Part shown: in pieces, positions 1-7,526 of the stretch
How the letters are laid out: the number at the start of each line of letters is the position of its first letter
Numbering within the stretch: the first letter of the stretch is position 1
From: Candidatus Edwardsbacteria bacterium RifOxyA12_full_54_48
Lineage (GTDB): Bacteria > Edwardsbacteria > AC1 > EtOH8
Length of the DNA: 64,000 nucleotides
NCBI GenBank assembly: GCA_001777915.1
Contig: MFFN01000004.1
Location: forward strand, 681,744-745,743
Direction: 5' to 3'
Made by a program: the position numbers and the translations under genes
The notes under the pieces: generated by a model
Told to the model about the DNA's origin: nothing
Database searches by the model: none
Seen by the model: the letters and a program-made list of their open reading frames with translations, nothing else

Positions 1-502
1 GGCGGAGCACCGCAATCCCGAATCCATCACCCAGATCGCCGAAAAGATCAAACAATTAAGCGGGGTGGAGGAGGTGGAATACGGCAAGGCCTGGCTGGGC
101 CGGCTGTACCGGATGGTGCGCCTGCTGATCGTGATAGACTTCTCCCTGATGGTGATCGTCAGCCTGGCGGCGGTGATGGTGGTCTTCAACACCATCCAGC
201 TGACATTGTATGCCAGGCGGCAGGCCATAGAGATCATGAAGCTGGTGGGGGCCGACGGGGCCCACATCCGCCGGCCGTTCCTCCTGGAGGGGATGCTGCA
301 GGGGCTGGCCGGCAGCCTGGCCGGTCTGGCCCTGCTGTACCTGGCCTATCGCCTGCTGTCTTCATACTTTGATATGTTCGGATTCTTCACCGGCCAGCAG
401 CTGCTGGGCTTGCTGGCCTTCGGGGTCTGCCTGGGCGGGCTGGGCAGTTTGATAGCCGTTCAAAAGTTCCTGTTCCGGACCGTACAGCCGGGAAACAGCT
501 GA
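1..502 (+). CDS. ftsX: Cell division protein FtsX, C-terminal part (5' end outside window)
   Basis: Permease-like subunit of the FtsEX complex, which couples ATP hydrolysis by FtsE to activation of septal peptidoglycan hydrolases at the division site. The reading frame is open from base 2, so the start lies outside the window. The visible part has the end of the extracytoplasmic domain (GVEEVEYG, a typical FtsX phrase), then hydrophobic segments near codons 40-60, a cytoplasmic loop with the FtsX-like permease motif (RRQAIEIMKLVGAD), and two further membrane helices near the end. The short tail after the last helix is normal for the family. GC-rich codon use matches the core genes at the other end of the window. 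Confidence 0.9.
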   Translation, partial: AEHRNPESITQIAEKIKQLSGVEEVEYGKAWLGRLYRMVRLLIVIDFSLMVIVSLAAVMVVFNTIQLTLYARRQAIEIMKLVGADGAHIRRPFLLEGMLQGLAGSLAGLALLYLAYRLLSSYFDMFGFFTGQQLLGLLAFGVCLGGLGSLIAVQKFLFRTVQPGNS

Positions 503-792
503 GAAATTTGCTCTTTACTTTTGGGAAAGATGATTGTATAATTAACCCTGTCTTGAGGGAAACTGCCCAGGTTTGTCCGTCTATAGATGCCAGCTTGATA
601 TATGACGGGAAACACGCGAAAATAAATTTTTGATTTTTCGTGTTTTTAGCGGGAGAGAAAAACAAGGGGTGTCCTTCTGAAGCAAGGCAAGTGGCATTTC
701 TCAGGATGACGAAGCAATAATATTAGTTGGGGCGTCCTTCGGAAGTAAGGCAAGTAGTACAGCTCAGGATGACGAAGCAATTCTCTGGAGTA
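503..792. other. Intergenic region between ftsX and tRNA-Val
   Basis: No convincing gene. The first part is AT-rich and unremarkable; the second part holds the two tandem repeat copies described separately. No clear rho-independent terminator is seen after ftsX. Confidence 0.5.
669..781 (+). repeat. Two tandem copies of a ~50-bp intergenic repeat (63-bp offset)
   Basis: Copy 1 (669-718) and copy 2 (732-781) share the frame GTCCTTC-x-GAAG-x-AAGGCAAGT and the block CTCAGGATGACGAAGCAAT with only a handful of differences. The core CTCAGGATGAC also appears alone near 34812, so this looks like a dispersed genomic repeat. Both copies lie just upstream of tRNA-Val. Confidence 0.75.
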
Positions 793-871
793 GGGCGATT
801 AGCTCAGTTTTGGTTAGAGCGCATGCTTGACATGCATGAGGTCACAGGTTCAAGTCCTGTATCGCCCACCA
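793..871 (+). tRNA. tRNA-Val (anticodon GAC), CCA encoded
   Basis: The cloverleaf can be drawn in full: acceptor GGGCGAT pairing with ATCGCCC, anticodon stem CATGC/GCATG around loop TTGACAT (anticodon GAC), T arm ACAGG/CCTGT around TTCAAGT, discriminator A and encoded CCA. Its 3' end is the integration site of the element starting at 872: the last bases (863-871) form most of the att core, and the recombinase gene on the other strand ends inside the T arm. The tRNA remains intact, as is usual for elements that insert at tRNA 3' ends. Confidence 0.95.
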
Positions 872-2446
872 TTCCGGATTTTCACCAAGTTTGTCAGTGT
901 AAGTCATTGCAATATCAACGCCTTTAACAGGTTCAAGGACATGAGATAGCTCTCTCACAAGGAGGGCTATCTTTTTTAGTGCCTCAAACACTGGAAACAG
1001 CGTAAATAGGGGCTTGCGGCCGATTACCAATGGGTTCAAGGATAACATAAAAGCAGCGTAGCGTTTCTCCTCTGAATCTCCTGTCATGAAGCGTCCCTTA
1101 GCCAGTTCCGCAAAGCTAAACACCTTGTCAGCCTCCTTTAGGTAGTCCTCGATCTTCTTTTCAGCCGTTACCATAAGATCGGATAGCCGCTCCTGTTCTT
1201 TTCTTAATTCAGCCTGCTTGCGGTCATAAGCCTCTTGGTTGATTGCCTGGCCCAATAGGAGGTCGAGTAGTTTTTCCGACTTGGCCTTGCTGATCTCCAG
1301 CGCCCGCTGCCTAGACTGCAATAATTCAATGGTATAGTCCTCTGACCGTTGGACATCATCCCTTAAGGTATCCATAGCCCATTGGTGGAACTGGGGCGGG
1401 ATCTCAAGCTCTCCAAGGATACGGGCAATCTCTGCGTCAATCATTCCTTCCCCTAATTGGGGCTCATGACAATGCCGGTCCTTGCCCCTGGCGCATATAT
1501 AATAGGTCCAGCTATGGACGTTTCCATTATTTTGCTTTTTGGTCTTCCGGTAACCGCTCATAAGGGATCCACACCGCCCACACCTAAACACTCCTCGGTA
1601 TGTGAAGTCATGGCTATGCTTCCGGGGCTTCTGGTCACCGCTTAAAATGGCCTGGGCCTGGTCAAACTCTTCCTTGGTAATCATCGGTTCATGCTGCCCC
1701 TTGTTCAGCTTGGGATTCCCATCAATCATATATTGAAAGTAGCCATAATAGAAGGGATTCTGAAATAGTTTGTAGAAGTTACTGCGGCAGTATTTTCCAC
1801 CATTCCTATTGGTCAAACCATCTTCAATCGCCATCTCATATACCTGTTGAAGGGAATAACGGCGTTCTAAAAGACGTTGCCAGCATTTCTTCAGGATAGT
1901 GAATCTTTCGGGGTCTTTGACCACAGTGCTGATGGTGTCGTCACTGGTTCTAAGGTTCAAATACCCAACCGGGACACGGCCAGGGCACCATCCCAGACGG
2001 ATTTTAGTATTCATGCCGACCTTAACTGATGACGATAAATCCCTTTTATACTGGTCTGCCATACCGAATTCGACGTAAAGCAAAATTACATTCTCGTTAT
2101 AGTTATAAGTGCGTTCCAGCGTCTGTATCCGCTGAATAGCTCCACTTTCTAACCTGGAGAGTATGGCGGCGGTATCAATAGAATTACGGGATAATCTGTC
2201 TGTTTTCCAGACTATAATACCATTTGCCTCGCCCTGGTCGATCATGTTCAGCATTTGCTTGAAAACAGGCCTCCCGACCTTTTTAGCAGTATGTCTTTCC
2301 TCCAACGGCTCCCCGACAACGGTTAATCCTTCCCTTAGGATCAGTTTTTGCAGTTCCGCTCTCTGGGATTCAATAGAGAGTAGCTGCTTGTTCTTTTCGT
2401 CCGTGCTTTTGCGGCAGTAGACGACGTACCGAAGCTGTTTTTCCAT
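842..2446 (-). CDS. Large serine recombinase (integrase of the element)
   Basis: Catalyses integration and excision through a serine-DNA intermediate. The N-terminal resolvase domain (about residues 5-155) has the nucleophile Ser14 in YCRKSTDE and the arginine-rich RLSRNS region. A recombinase domain (about 165-270) follows, then a zinc ribbon (about 285-335; CGRC and a later Cys/His cluster) and a coiled-coil stretch (about 365-430), the usual order for the family. The start at 2446 has a good ribosome site (AAGGAG) and a strong promoter upstream. The last nine codons (WWAIQDLNL) and the stop are read from the tRNA-Val gene in antisense, so the C terminus depends on the integration site. Confidence 0.92.
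   Translation of the reverse strand: MEKQLRYVVYCRKSTDEKNKQLLSIESQRAELQKLILREGLTVVGEPLEERHTAKKVGRPVFKQMLNMIDQGEANGIIVWKTDRLSRNSIDTAAILSRLESGAIQRIQTLERTYNYNENVILLYVEFGMADQYKRDLSSSVKVGMNTKIRLGWCPGRVPVGYLNLRTSDDTISTVVKDPERFTILKKCWQRLLERRYSLQQVYEMAIEDGLTNRNGGKYCRSNFYKLFQNPFYYGYFQYMIDGNPKLNKGQHEPMITKEEFDQAQAILSGDQKPRKHSHDFTYRGVFRCGRCGSLMSGYRKTKKQNNGNVHSWTYYICARGKDRHCHEPQLGEGMIDAEIARILGELEIPPQFHQWAMDTLRDDVQRSEDYTIELLQSRQRALEISKAKSEKLLDLLLGQAINQEAYDRKQAELRKEQERLSDLMVTAEKKIEDYLKEADKVFSFAELAKGRFMTGDSEEKRYAAFMLSLNPLVIGRKPLFTLFPVFEALKKIALLVRELSHVLEPVKGVDIAMTYTDKLGENPEWWAIQDLNL
863..872 (+). repeat. Left attachment-site core of the integrative element
   Basis: The 10-mer CGCCCACCAT, made of the tRNA-Val 3' end plus one base, recurs at 28132-28141. 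With one mismatch the match extends to 13 bp (TA[T/C]CGCCCACCAT). The recombinase gene sits immediately inside. The short identity is compatible with a large serine recombinase, whose att sites share only a short core. Confidence 0.7.
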
Positions 2447-2469
2447 GGTCGTTCTCCTTATTTGTGGTG

Positions 2470-2498
2470 ATTATAGTAAATTTTTGTTAAACAGGCAA
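2470..2498 (-). promoter_or_regulatory. Sigma70-type promoter of the recombinase gene
   Basis: On the minus strand TTGCCT (2493-2498) and TATAAT (2470-2475) are separated by exactly 17 bp, about 25 bp upstream of the recombinase start. The iteron array begins 16 bp upstream of the -35 box, where a repressor or activator could act. Confidence 0.7.
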
Positions 2499-2514
2499 TG
2501 CCTACCTGGGGAAA

Positions 2515-2559
2515 GCCCAGTAAGGCCAGTAAGCCCAGTATCGGGGAGGCTTACTGGCT
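2515..2559 (+). repeat. Left iteron array: three direct and one inverted 9-bp repeat
   Basis: GCCCAGTAA (2515-2523), GGCCAGTAA (2524-2532) and GCCCAGTAT (2533-2541) lie head to tail, and the inverted copy TTACTGGCT lies at 2551-2559. An 11-bp dyad (2525-2535 with 2548-2558) is embedded. The array sits between the recombinase promoter and the primase gene end. A matching three-unit array in the opposite orientation lies at 27961-27987. Such arrays usually bind an element-encoded protein (replication initiator, excision factor or repressor); which one applies here is unknown. Confidence 0.75.
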
Positions 2560-2573
2560 TTCCTGGCGTTTGA

Positions 2574-5072
2574 TTAGGCGGCAAATCGCTGCCGGATGTC
2601 CTCGATTATCTGTTGTTCCCAAACGATGCCGGAATTACCGTTTGGCATGGTGCAGGACGAGAAACCCATAGACCGGAGCATGCGGGATATCTTGTGGGGT
2701 GTGAAATGGTAACGTTCTTGCCGATCCACATTGTATCCGTCTGTAATATCCTTGACAGCTAACATGCCGTGATCAACCCTCTGCTCCAAAAGGATCAATA
2801 TATTGAATAACTGGGCTTCTGAACTGTTCCGCTGGGACATTTTCCGTTCTGCGTCAAGTTGCCGGGCAAATTGGACGAAATGGTCGCTACCCTCGGGGTG
2901 GACCAGCATCAAGATTTGGTGTAATGGTTTTAGGATATCGCCCAGCCGGGATAACCCTGGGATTTTGTCCATATCCGGTAAGCCGGTGTCCAAGTGCTTG
3001 GCCCGGAAAGCAACGAGTTTTTCCCTAAGCGGCAGGGCGTCTTTTTCCAGTACGTCATTATTGAATGTACGGCGCGCTTCCCGCAGGCTGAGTGTAATGC
3101 ACCGGCTTTCCAGGATATCGTCTATCGCTTCGTTGGAACTGACTATGGTGGGGCCAAAGGTCGAAAACGAGGTCATGTCCTCAAACGGGCCACGATCTGG
3201 ATAAAGCACTCTGGTTATTTGATTCTTTTTTTCAAAGCGGCTTAGGAGCAGATCATCACTCTGTGTCGCCAAAAGTCGCTTCCATAGGTCCCGAACGTCA
3301 AAAAACAGCGTGGCTCCTAAGTAGGTGGCAAACCGCATAACGTTTGCTTCCCGTAGTGATTGTTCCTGAATGCCCCGATAGGAAACAAAAGTAATACCTG
3401 CCCCCGTTCTTGTTTTACCCCTGGCTGGCAGGGCCGAAAAACAGAGGATTGGGAAGTATTCGCAATGCTCCTGAAAATATGTGAGCATATCCCAGCAGGC
3501 CAATACCCCATAGTAATCATCGGACGGCAATTCGGATATCGAGCGGTGATATTCGGCCAATTCTGTATATAATTGATGGCCAAACTCACCGGAGGTCATT
3601 TCCGGGCTGTTGTAATGCCGTAGCACTTCTTCGGCCCGAGGCAGCATCCAGCGGATACAATCCTTACGGGGTGGGATAAGGGCCTTTTCATCCTGCTCCA
3701 CCAGGCGCTGGATTTTAAGCTCACCATCCTGTTTTATCAGGAAGACAACCTCCCCGTTATCGTCGGCCAAATCCACCAGGCCTTCGAATTTGGCACACAT
3801 TTGAAGTTTCTTACCATCATCGGCATCAACCGCCTTGCCATCGTCCAGGTTTTTCTGGAATTCCTTGACCTTTTTCCTGTAGGCTGTAACCTCGGCCGTC
3901 GATAACCCAAACCGTTGCTTAATATCCCGGCTAAGGTATGTTTCAGCCTGCAATTTATCCAATAAGGCTAAATCCCTGAGGACAGGCTCAAGAACTGTTG
4001 GTAACTCTATCTTATCCGTATCCTGGGGAATCTGGAAGACGCGGTGCCGAATTATATCCTTGGCCTCTGCCATGAGGGTTTTGAACTCCTCCGGCGAATG
4101 TCCTTGAAAATACTCGTTCAGGTCGTTTCCCTCCGGCAAAGTCAGAATTCTCGCTTTACTGCCCAACATGGAACCAATTTTTAAAGCAGCCTGTTGTCCC
4201 GGGTTGTCAGCGTCCATAGCCACATATACCGTCTTGCACCTGGAAAAACGGTCAATGTACTCCGGTTTAAAGGACGACGTTCCTAGTACGGCGACGGACG
4301 GAAAACCTGCCTGTATCGCTGAAAGGCAGTCGGGAATGCCCTCGGTCAAGACAACGATCTCATGCCGTAAATCATCCTCATTATAAAGATATCGGATTTC
4401 GCCCTTGAGGTGTAAGTGTCTGGGTTCAATGTTCCCAAGGGCTCGGCCAGACATATGGACCACCTGACCGCGTTTGACGTTCGGGAATACGATCCGTCCG
4501 GCGAAATGGTCCTTATAATCCGCCCGCACTTTCACCAGGACACCGGCTTCAACGCATAATCCCGGTAGCTTATTACAGCCATCAATAAGATATTCGCCAA
4601 GAGTTCCGTCTCCATAGCCTACCTGGTGCCGTTTAATGGTATCTTCATTAAACCCGCGAATGTTAATCAAATATTCTTTGGCATCGGAAGATAACTGCTG
4701 GTGATGATACCAGGCGGCATGGTTTAAAATGGAGTCAATCTCTTTTTGCTTGGCAATCGCCAGTCGCTCTTCATCGGTAAAGGAGGGGAGGTCCATGCCG
4801 ATTTCCCCTGCTGTCATCCTCAAGGCCTCCATGAAGCTCATGCCATCTTGTAATTCCAAAAAACGGAAGACATCACCGCCCCGGCCACAACCAAAACATT
4901 TAAAGTACTGTCCTTTGGTGTTAACTGACAGGCTGGGGTTAGTATCGGTGTGAAAAGGGCAGAGGCCCTTATTATGACCGTCAAGTTTAACATACCGTCC
5001 AATCACCTCTGAGATGTCAATCCTTTCCTTGACCGTATCCACAAAATTCCTAATATCATTCATTCTTTTCAT
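2574..5072 (-). CDS. DnaG-like primase with zinc finger, Toprim domain and a C-terminal P-loop-like region
   Basis: Probably primes or drives replication of the excised element. The N terminus has a CHC2-type zinc finger (Cys38, His41, Cys59, Cys62 in CPFH...CFGC). A primase core follows, with a Toprim domain at about residues 235-330: acidic motif TEGIPD and a later DAD motif (VAMDADNPG). The C-terminal half has ALPARGKTRTG near residue 548, which resembles a Walker A loop, so a helicase or ATPase region is likely. At 832 residues it is longer than chromosomal DnaG and fits primase-helicase fusions of phages and mobile elements. The start overlaps the small upstream gene by 17 bp. An alternative start is Met4. 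Confidence 0.85.
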   Translation of the reverse strand: MKRMNDIRNFVDTVKERIDISEVIGRYVKLDGHNKGLCPFHTDTNPSLSVNTKGQYFKCFGCGRGGDVFRFLELQDGMSFMEALRMTAGEIGMDLPSFTDEERLAIAKQKEIDSILNHAAWYHHQQLSSDAKEYLINIRGFNEDTIKRHQVGYGDGTLGEYLIDGCNKLPGLCVEAGVLVKVRADYKDHFAGRIVFPNVKRGQVVHMSGRALGNIEPRHLHLKGEIRYLYNEDDLRHEIVVLTEGIPDCLSAIQAGFPSVAVLGTSSFKPEYIDRFSRCKTVYVAMDADNPGQQAALKIGSMLGSKARILTLPEGNDLNEYFQGHSPEEFKTLMAEAKDIIRHRVFQIPQDTDKIELPTVLEPVLRDLALLDKLQAETYLSRDIKQRFGLSTAEVTAYRKKVKEFQKNLDDGKAVDADDGKKLQMCAKFEGLVDLADDNGEVVFLIKQDGELKIQRLVEQDEKALIPPRKDCIRWMLPRAEEVLRHYNSPEMTSGEFGHQLYTELAEYHRSISELPSDDYYGVLACWDMLTYFQEHCEYFPILCFSALPARGKTRTGAGITFVSYRGIQEQSLREANVMRFATYLGATLFFDVRDLWKRLLATQSDDLLLSRFEKKNQITRVLYPDRGPFEDMTSFSTFGPTIVSSNEAIDDILESRCITLSLREARRTFNNDVLEKDALPLREKLVAFRAKHLDTGLPDMDKIPGLSRLGDILKPLHQILMLVHPEGSDHFVQFARQLDAERKMSQRNSSEAQLFNILILLEQRVDHGMLAVKDITDGYNVDRQERYHFTPHKISRMLRSMGFSSCTMPNGNSGIVWEQQIIEDIRQRFAA

Positions 5073-5295
5073 CCTCCTGCGACTTACAAATTAATTGTTG
5101 GTATTGTTCCGCTGTCATCGGCCTGTATACAAATTTATATAATGCCAATAACCTGCGTCCGTGTTCCGCCGCCTCCGCCAGTGTAATACGTTCCCCTATC
5201 AATTCCTGCCATAAGGTCTGAAACTGAAGGATGTCGGGATTTGACAAAGGCATATTTGCGGCTTGTTCCTGTTGCGATAATTCATTTTGTTTCAT
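5056..5295 (-). CDS. Small hypothetical protein upstream of primase
   Basis: 79 residues, not recognised. It is acidic and glutamine-rich, has no membrane segment, and carries a predicted helical stretch in the middle (ITLAEAAEHGRRLLALY). Its end overlaps the primase start, so the two are probably translationally coupled. A ribosome site is not obvious. It may be an accessory factor of the primase. Confidence 0.55.
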   Translation of the reverse strand: MKQNELSQQEQAANMPLSNPDILQFQTLWQELIGERITLAEAAEHGRRLLALYKFVYRPMTAEQYQQLICKSQEDEKNE

Positions 5296-5355
5296 CGTAA
5301 ATAAAAATCCTTTGGGACGGGCCGCAATGAACGACCCGCCCCTTGTCGTTGGTAA

Positions 5356-6069
5356 CTAAGCGGGATATTCGTGGTGCTGAACACCATCAAGGATATCGCC
5401 GCCTTTGCCGTGTTTATTGCCGCCGTACTGCTTGAAGAAATAGGCAACCCCGGCCCGGGCACACTGGTCCCGTATCCCCCTAGCCCAGTCGGGATCCATG
5501 GGCCGGAAGATCTTGCCGCTCTCGCCGCCGGCAACTACCCAGTGAATCCCTTTTAGATCGAGATCCGGCAACGCCGACAGCAGGGGTTCCGCGCTTATCC
5601 ACCGTATGGCCGCTGGGACCTGCCGTAGGTCGTCCAATCGGTGCAGGTATTCTGGCGACTCGACGGTAACCCCGGCCCAAATATTCGGGGTCCAGGTTAA
5701 CCTTGGAGCCATCTCCGCCATCCGCTCGCTGCGTTTGGTCAATACCTGGAATTGGTGTTGTGGAAGACTGTTCATCACAGCGAAAATTTGCTGGATGAAT
5801 ACCTCCGGGACATCCCGATGGAAGAGGTCGGCCATCGAACAGACGAATATGCGGGTTGGACGCCGCAGTCTTGCCGGTTCGCCGAGCGTTGACGGGTGGG
5901 TTACCACCACATCGAAGCCAGCCCGGTATTTTTCCGTCTTGGGTGATCGCTGCAGGCGGTGCGTAATCCTTTCCGCATAACATCTGCCGCAACCGTCACT
6001 GGCGTGGGAACATCCTGAGATCGGGTTCCAGCTGGCTTCCGACCATGAGATCTTTGTGTTTTCGGACAT
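5356..6069 (-). CDS. DUF5131 (phage Gp37/Gp68) family protein
   Basis: 237 residues matching the Gp37/Gp68 family from phages and mobile elements: N-terminal ISWSEASWNPISGC, then a CGRCYAE cysteine motif, the phrase FVCSMADLFH, and the C-terminal FFKQYGG signature. The cysteine motif near the N terminus resembles those of radical-SAM-like proteins, but the biochemical function is not established. Start at 6069 is preceded by AGGGAG-like bases. The gene lies between the wHTH gene and the primase operon on the same strand. Confidence 0.85.
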   Translation of the reverse strand: MSENTKISWSEASWNPISGCSHASDGCGRCYAERITHRLQRSPKTEKYRAGFDVVVTHPSTLGEPARLRRPTRIFVCSMADLFHRDVPEVFIQQIFAVMNSLPQHQFQVLTKRSERMAEMAPRLTWTPNIWAGVTVESPEYLHRLDDLRQVPAAIRWISAEPLLSALPDLDLKGIHWVVAGGESGKIFRPMDPDWARGIRDQCARAGVAYFFKQYGGNKHGKGGDILDGVQHHEYPA

Positions 6070-6269
6070 TTTGTTTCTCCCTTTGTTGTTGAGAAGGTTT
6101 TACTTCTCGATATTAATATTGAAAGCATCCCAGAGCGGGCGCTTTTTAAGGTCGCTCCATTGTAAGGCGAGTTGTTCAATAGAAGGTTCAAAGAATGTTC
6201 AAAAAAAGTTCAAGATTTATTATTGAACAATAATAAAAAGCAGATACAGCATAAACTTACTTTTTGAAC

Positions 6270-6303
6270 AAAAAAAAGATGGGCTAAAAAAAGCCCACCT
6301 TTT
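6270..6303 (-). terminator. Rho-independent terminator, minus strand
   Basis: Stem GGTGGGC/GCCCATC with a T-rich loop, followed on the minus strand by seven or more T. It separates the wHTH gene from the downstream DUF5131 gene. Confidence 0.7.
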
Positions 6304-6335
6304 GCTGGTTTGCCCATTGAAGACCATATTTAAAT

Positions 6336-6369
6336 AAAAAGGGCACTCCATAATTATGGAATGCCCTGT
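6336..6369 (-). terminator. Terminator of the wHTH gene
   Basis: Nearly perfect stem GGGCATTCCATA/TATGGAGTGCCC followed by TTTTTA on the minus strand, 20 bp after the stop of the 6389-7138 gene. Confidence 0.75.
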
Positions 6370-6388
6370 AACGGTATATCGTCAGCGA

Positions 6389-7138
6389 TTAAATGTTATC
6401 GCATTTTAACTGGTAGCCGATTTTATGTTTGGTAAAAACAACCTCGCGGCCAAAGCGATTATCTAATAATTTACTTAATGAATGGATATGGGTATACAGA
6501 AGTCTGATTTGCTTGCGGGATAATTTTTCAACACCATCAATTCCTCTTATACAATCTGTAGTATGATTATCAATAATAGTACGATAAAGATCCAAGCTTG
6601 AGCAAGTACGACCGTGGTGACGCATTAAATAAGAGCAAAGCCGTTTGAGCTGCTGACCAGTTATAATGATTTCCTTGTCATAATAAATATTGCCATATTC
6701 GCCAATAGATAGAGGGTGATAGGGGGGATTGTTAATAATTTCCTGTTCTGGTATATTTAGTTGAACCGCAGATTCCGGTGGTGGCGGGTTATGACGGAAT
6801 TCATAATCTTTGTTGATATCATCTAACCCCGAATTAAATTTACCAGGCTGGATATTGACGATATATTTTTCAATACCACCGTCCGGAACAAATTCCATGG
6901 GCCCATCATCATTGGGGCCTGATATATAACCAGACGGAATAACTTCAGCAATCTCTATGCCATAATCAGATGCCACTCCCGTTATCAGATCCCCTAAAGA
7001 AATATGCTCTAAGGACACATCGCTGGCCAATATTTCTAAATTGGAATCAGCCTTGGATAAGATTCGCTTTAGCTCAATCGCCTTTAAAAGCTGATATAGA
7101 TCATCACGAAAATTATTGTCAACAATAGCGGGGCTCAT
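6389..7138 (-). CDS. Protein with OmpR/PhoB-like winged-helix C terminus
   Basis: 249 residues. The C-terminal ~95 residues read like a PhoB-type winged helix: an IIITGQQLKRLCSYLMRHHG recognition-like start, IRLLYTHIHSLSKLLDNRFG in place of the usual VHISRLRKKL helix, and an end VVFTKHKIGYQL like the GYRL wing. The N-terminal ~120 residues are not recognised and contain no receiver motifs. A DNA-binding regulator of the element is the most likely role. Flanked by its own terminator and a long upstream region, so probably monocistronic. Confidence 0.6.
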   Translation of the reverse strand: MSPAIVDNNFRDDLYQLLKAIELKRILSKADSNLEILASDVSLEHISLGDLITGVASDYGIEIAEVIPSGYISGPNDDGPMEFVPDGGIEKYIVNIQPGKFNSGLDDINKDYEFRHNPPPPESAVQLNIPEQEIINNPPYHPLSIGEYGNIYYDKEIIITGQQLKRLCSYLMRHHGRTCSSLDLYRTIIDNHTTDCIRGIDGVEKLSRKQIRLLYTHIHSLSKLLDNRFGREVVFTKHKIGYQLKCDNI

Positions 7139-7526
7139 GGTTAAATTTTCTCCGATAAACTGTGTACATTACGGGGGTAGTAAGCGGTAAATCTCGGATC
7201 ATGTAAGGCGCTGTAATCCATTGTGTTGGTCGTAACCTGTTGGTTATAAATAAGATAGCACGTAACACTTTCATCTATCAGACCAAAAGTAAGGTGTATG
7301 AGGTAAGTCCATGATTTTGACTAGGATACAGGCGTTTATTTACGGGATTTTTCGCTTTCTCTGTGCAGAGGACCCCAGAGGCTCGGAATTGTGTCGAATG
7401 TAACTTATTATATACTATAGTCTTAGTAAAACTTTTCAAATTTCCCGTTTTTCCCCCAAGAAATTTCGATATTTTGGTATAGAAATTGGCAAAATCGGTC
7501 GGTGAGCGGCGGGGTGGGGTAATTGT
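7139..7526. other. Intergenic region upstream of the wHTH gene
   Basis: 388 bp without a credible gene. It must carry the minus-strand promoter of the wHTH gene. An AT-rich patch lies at 7400-7440. No terminator hairpin is clear after the restriction enzyme gene ending at 7527. Confidence 0.4.

Larger units (their letters stand above)
6070..6388. other. Intergenic region with two terminators
   Basis: About 320 bp, AT-rich, including a run of TTCAA-like repeats near 6180-6215. It contains the two minus-strand terminators listed separately and no visible gene. The promoter of the DUF5131 gene probably lies in 6080-6270. Confidence 0.5.

Noticed and set aside
5480-5992. 170-codon ORF on the same strand as DUF5131
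   Set aside because: It is another frame of the DUF5131 gene, which has family motifs along its length.
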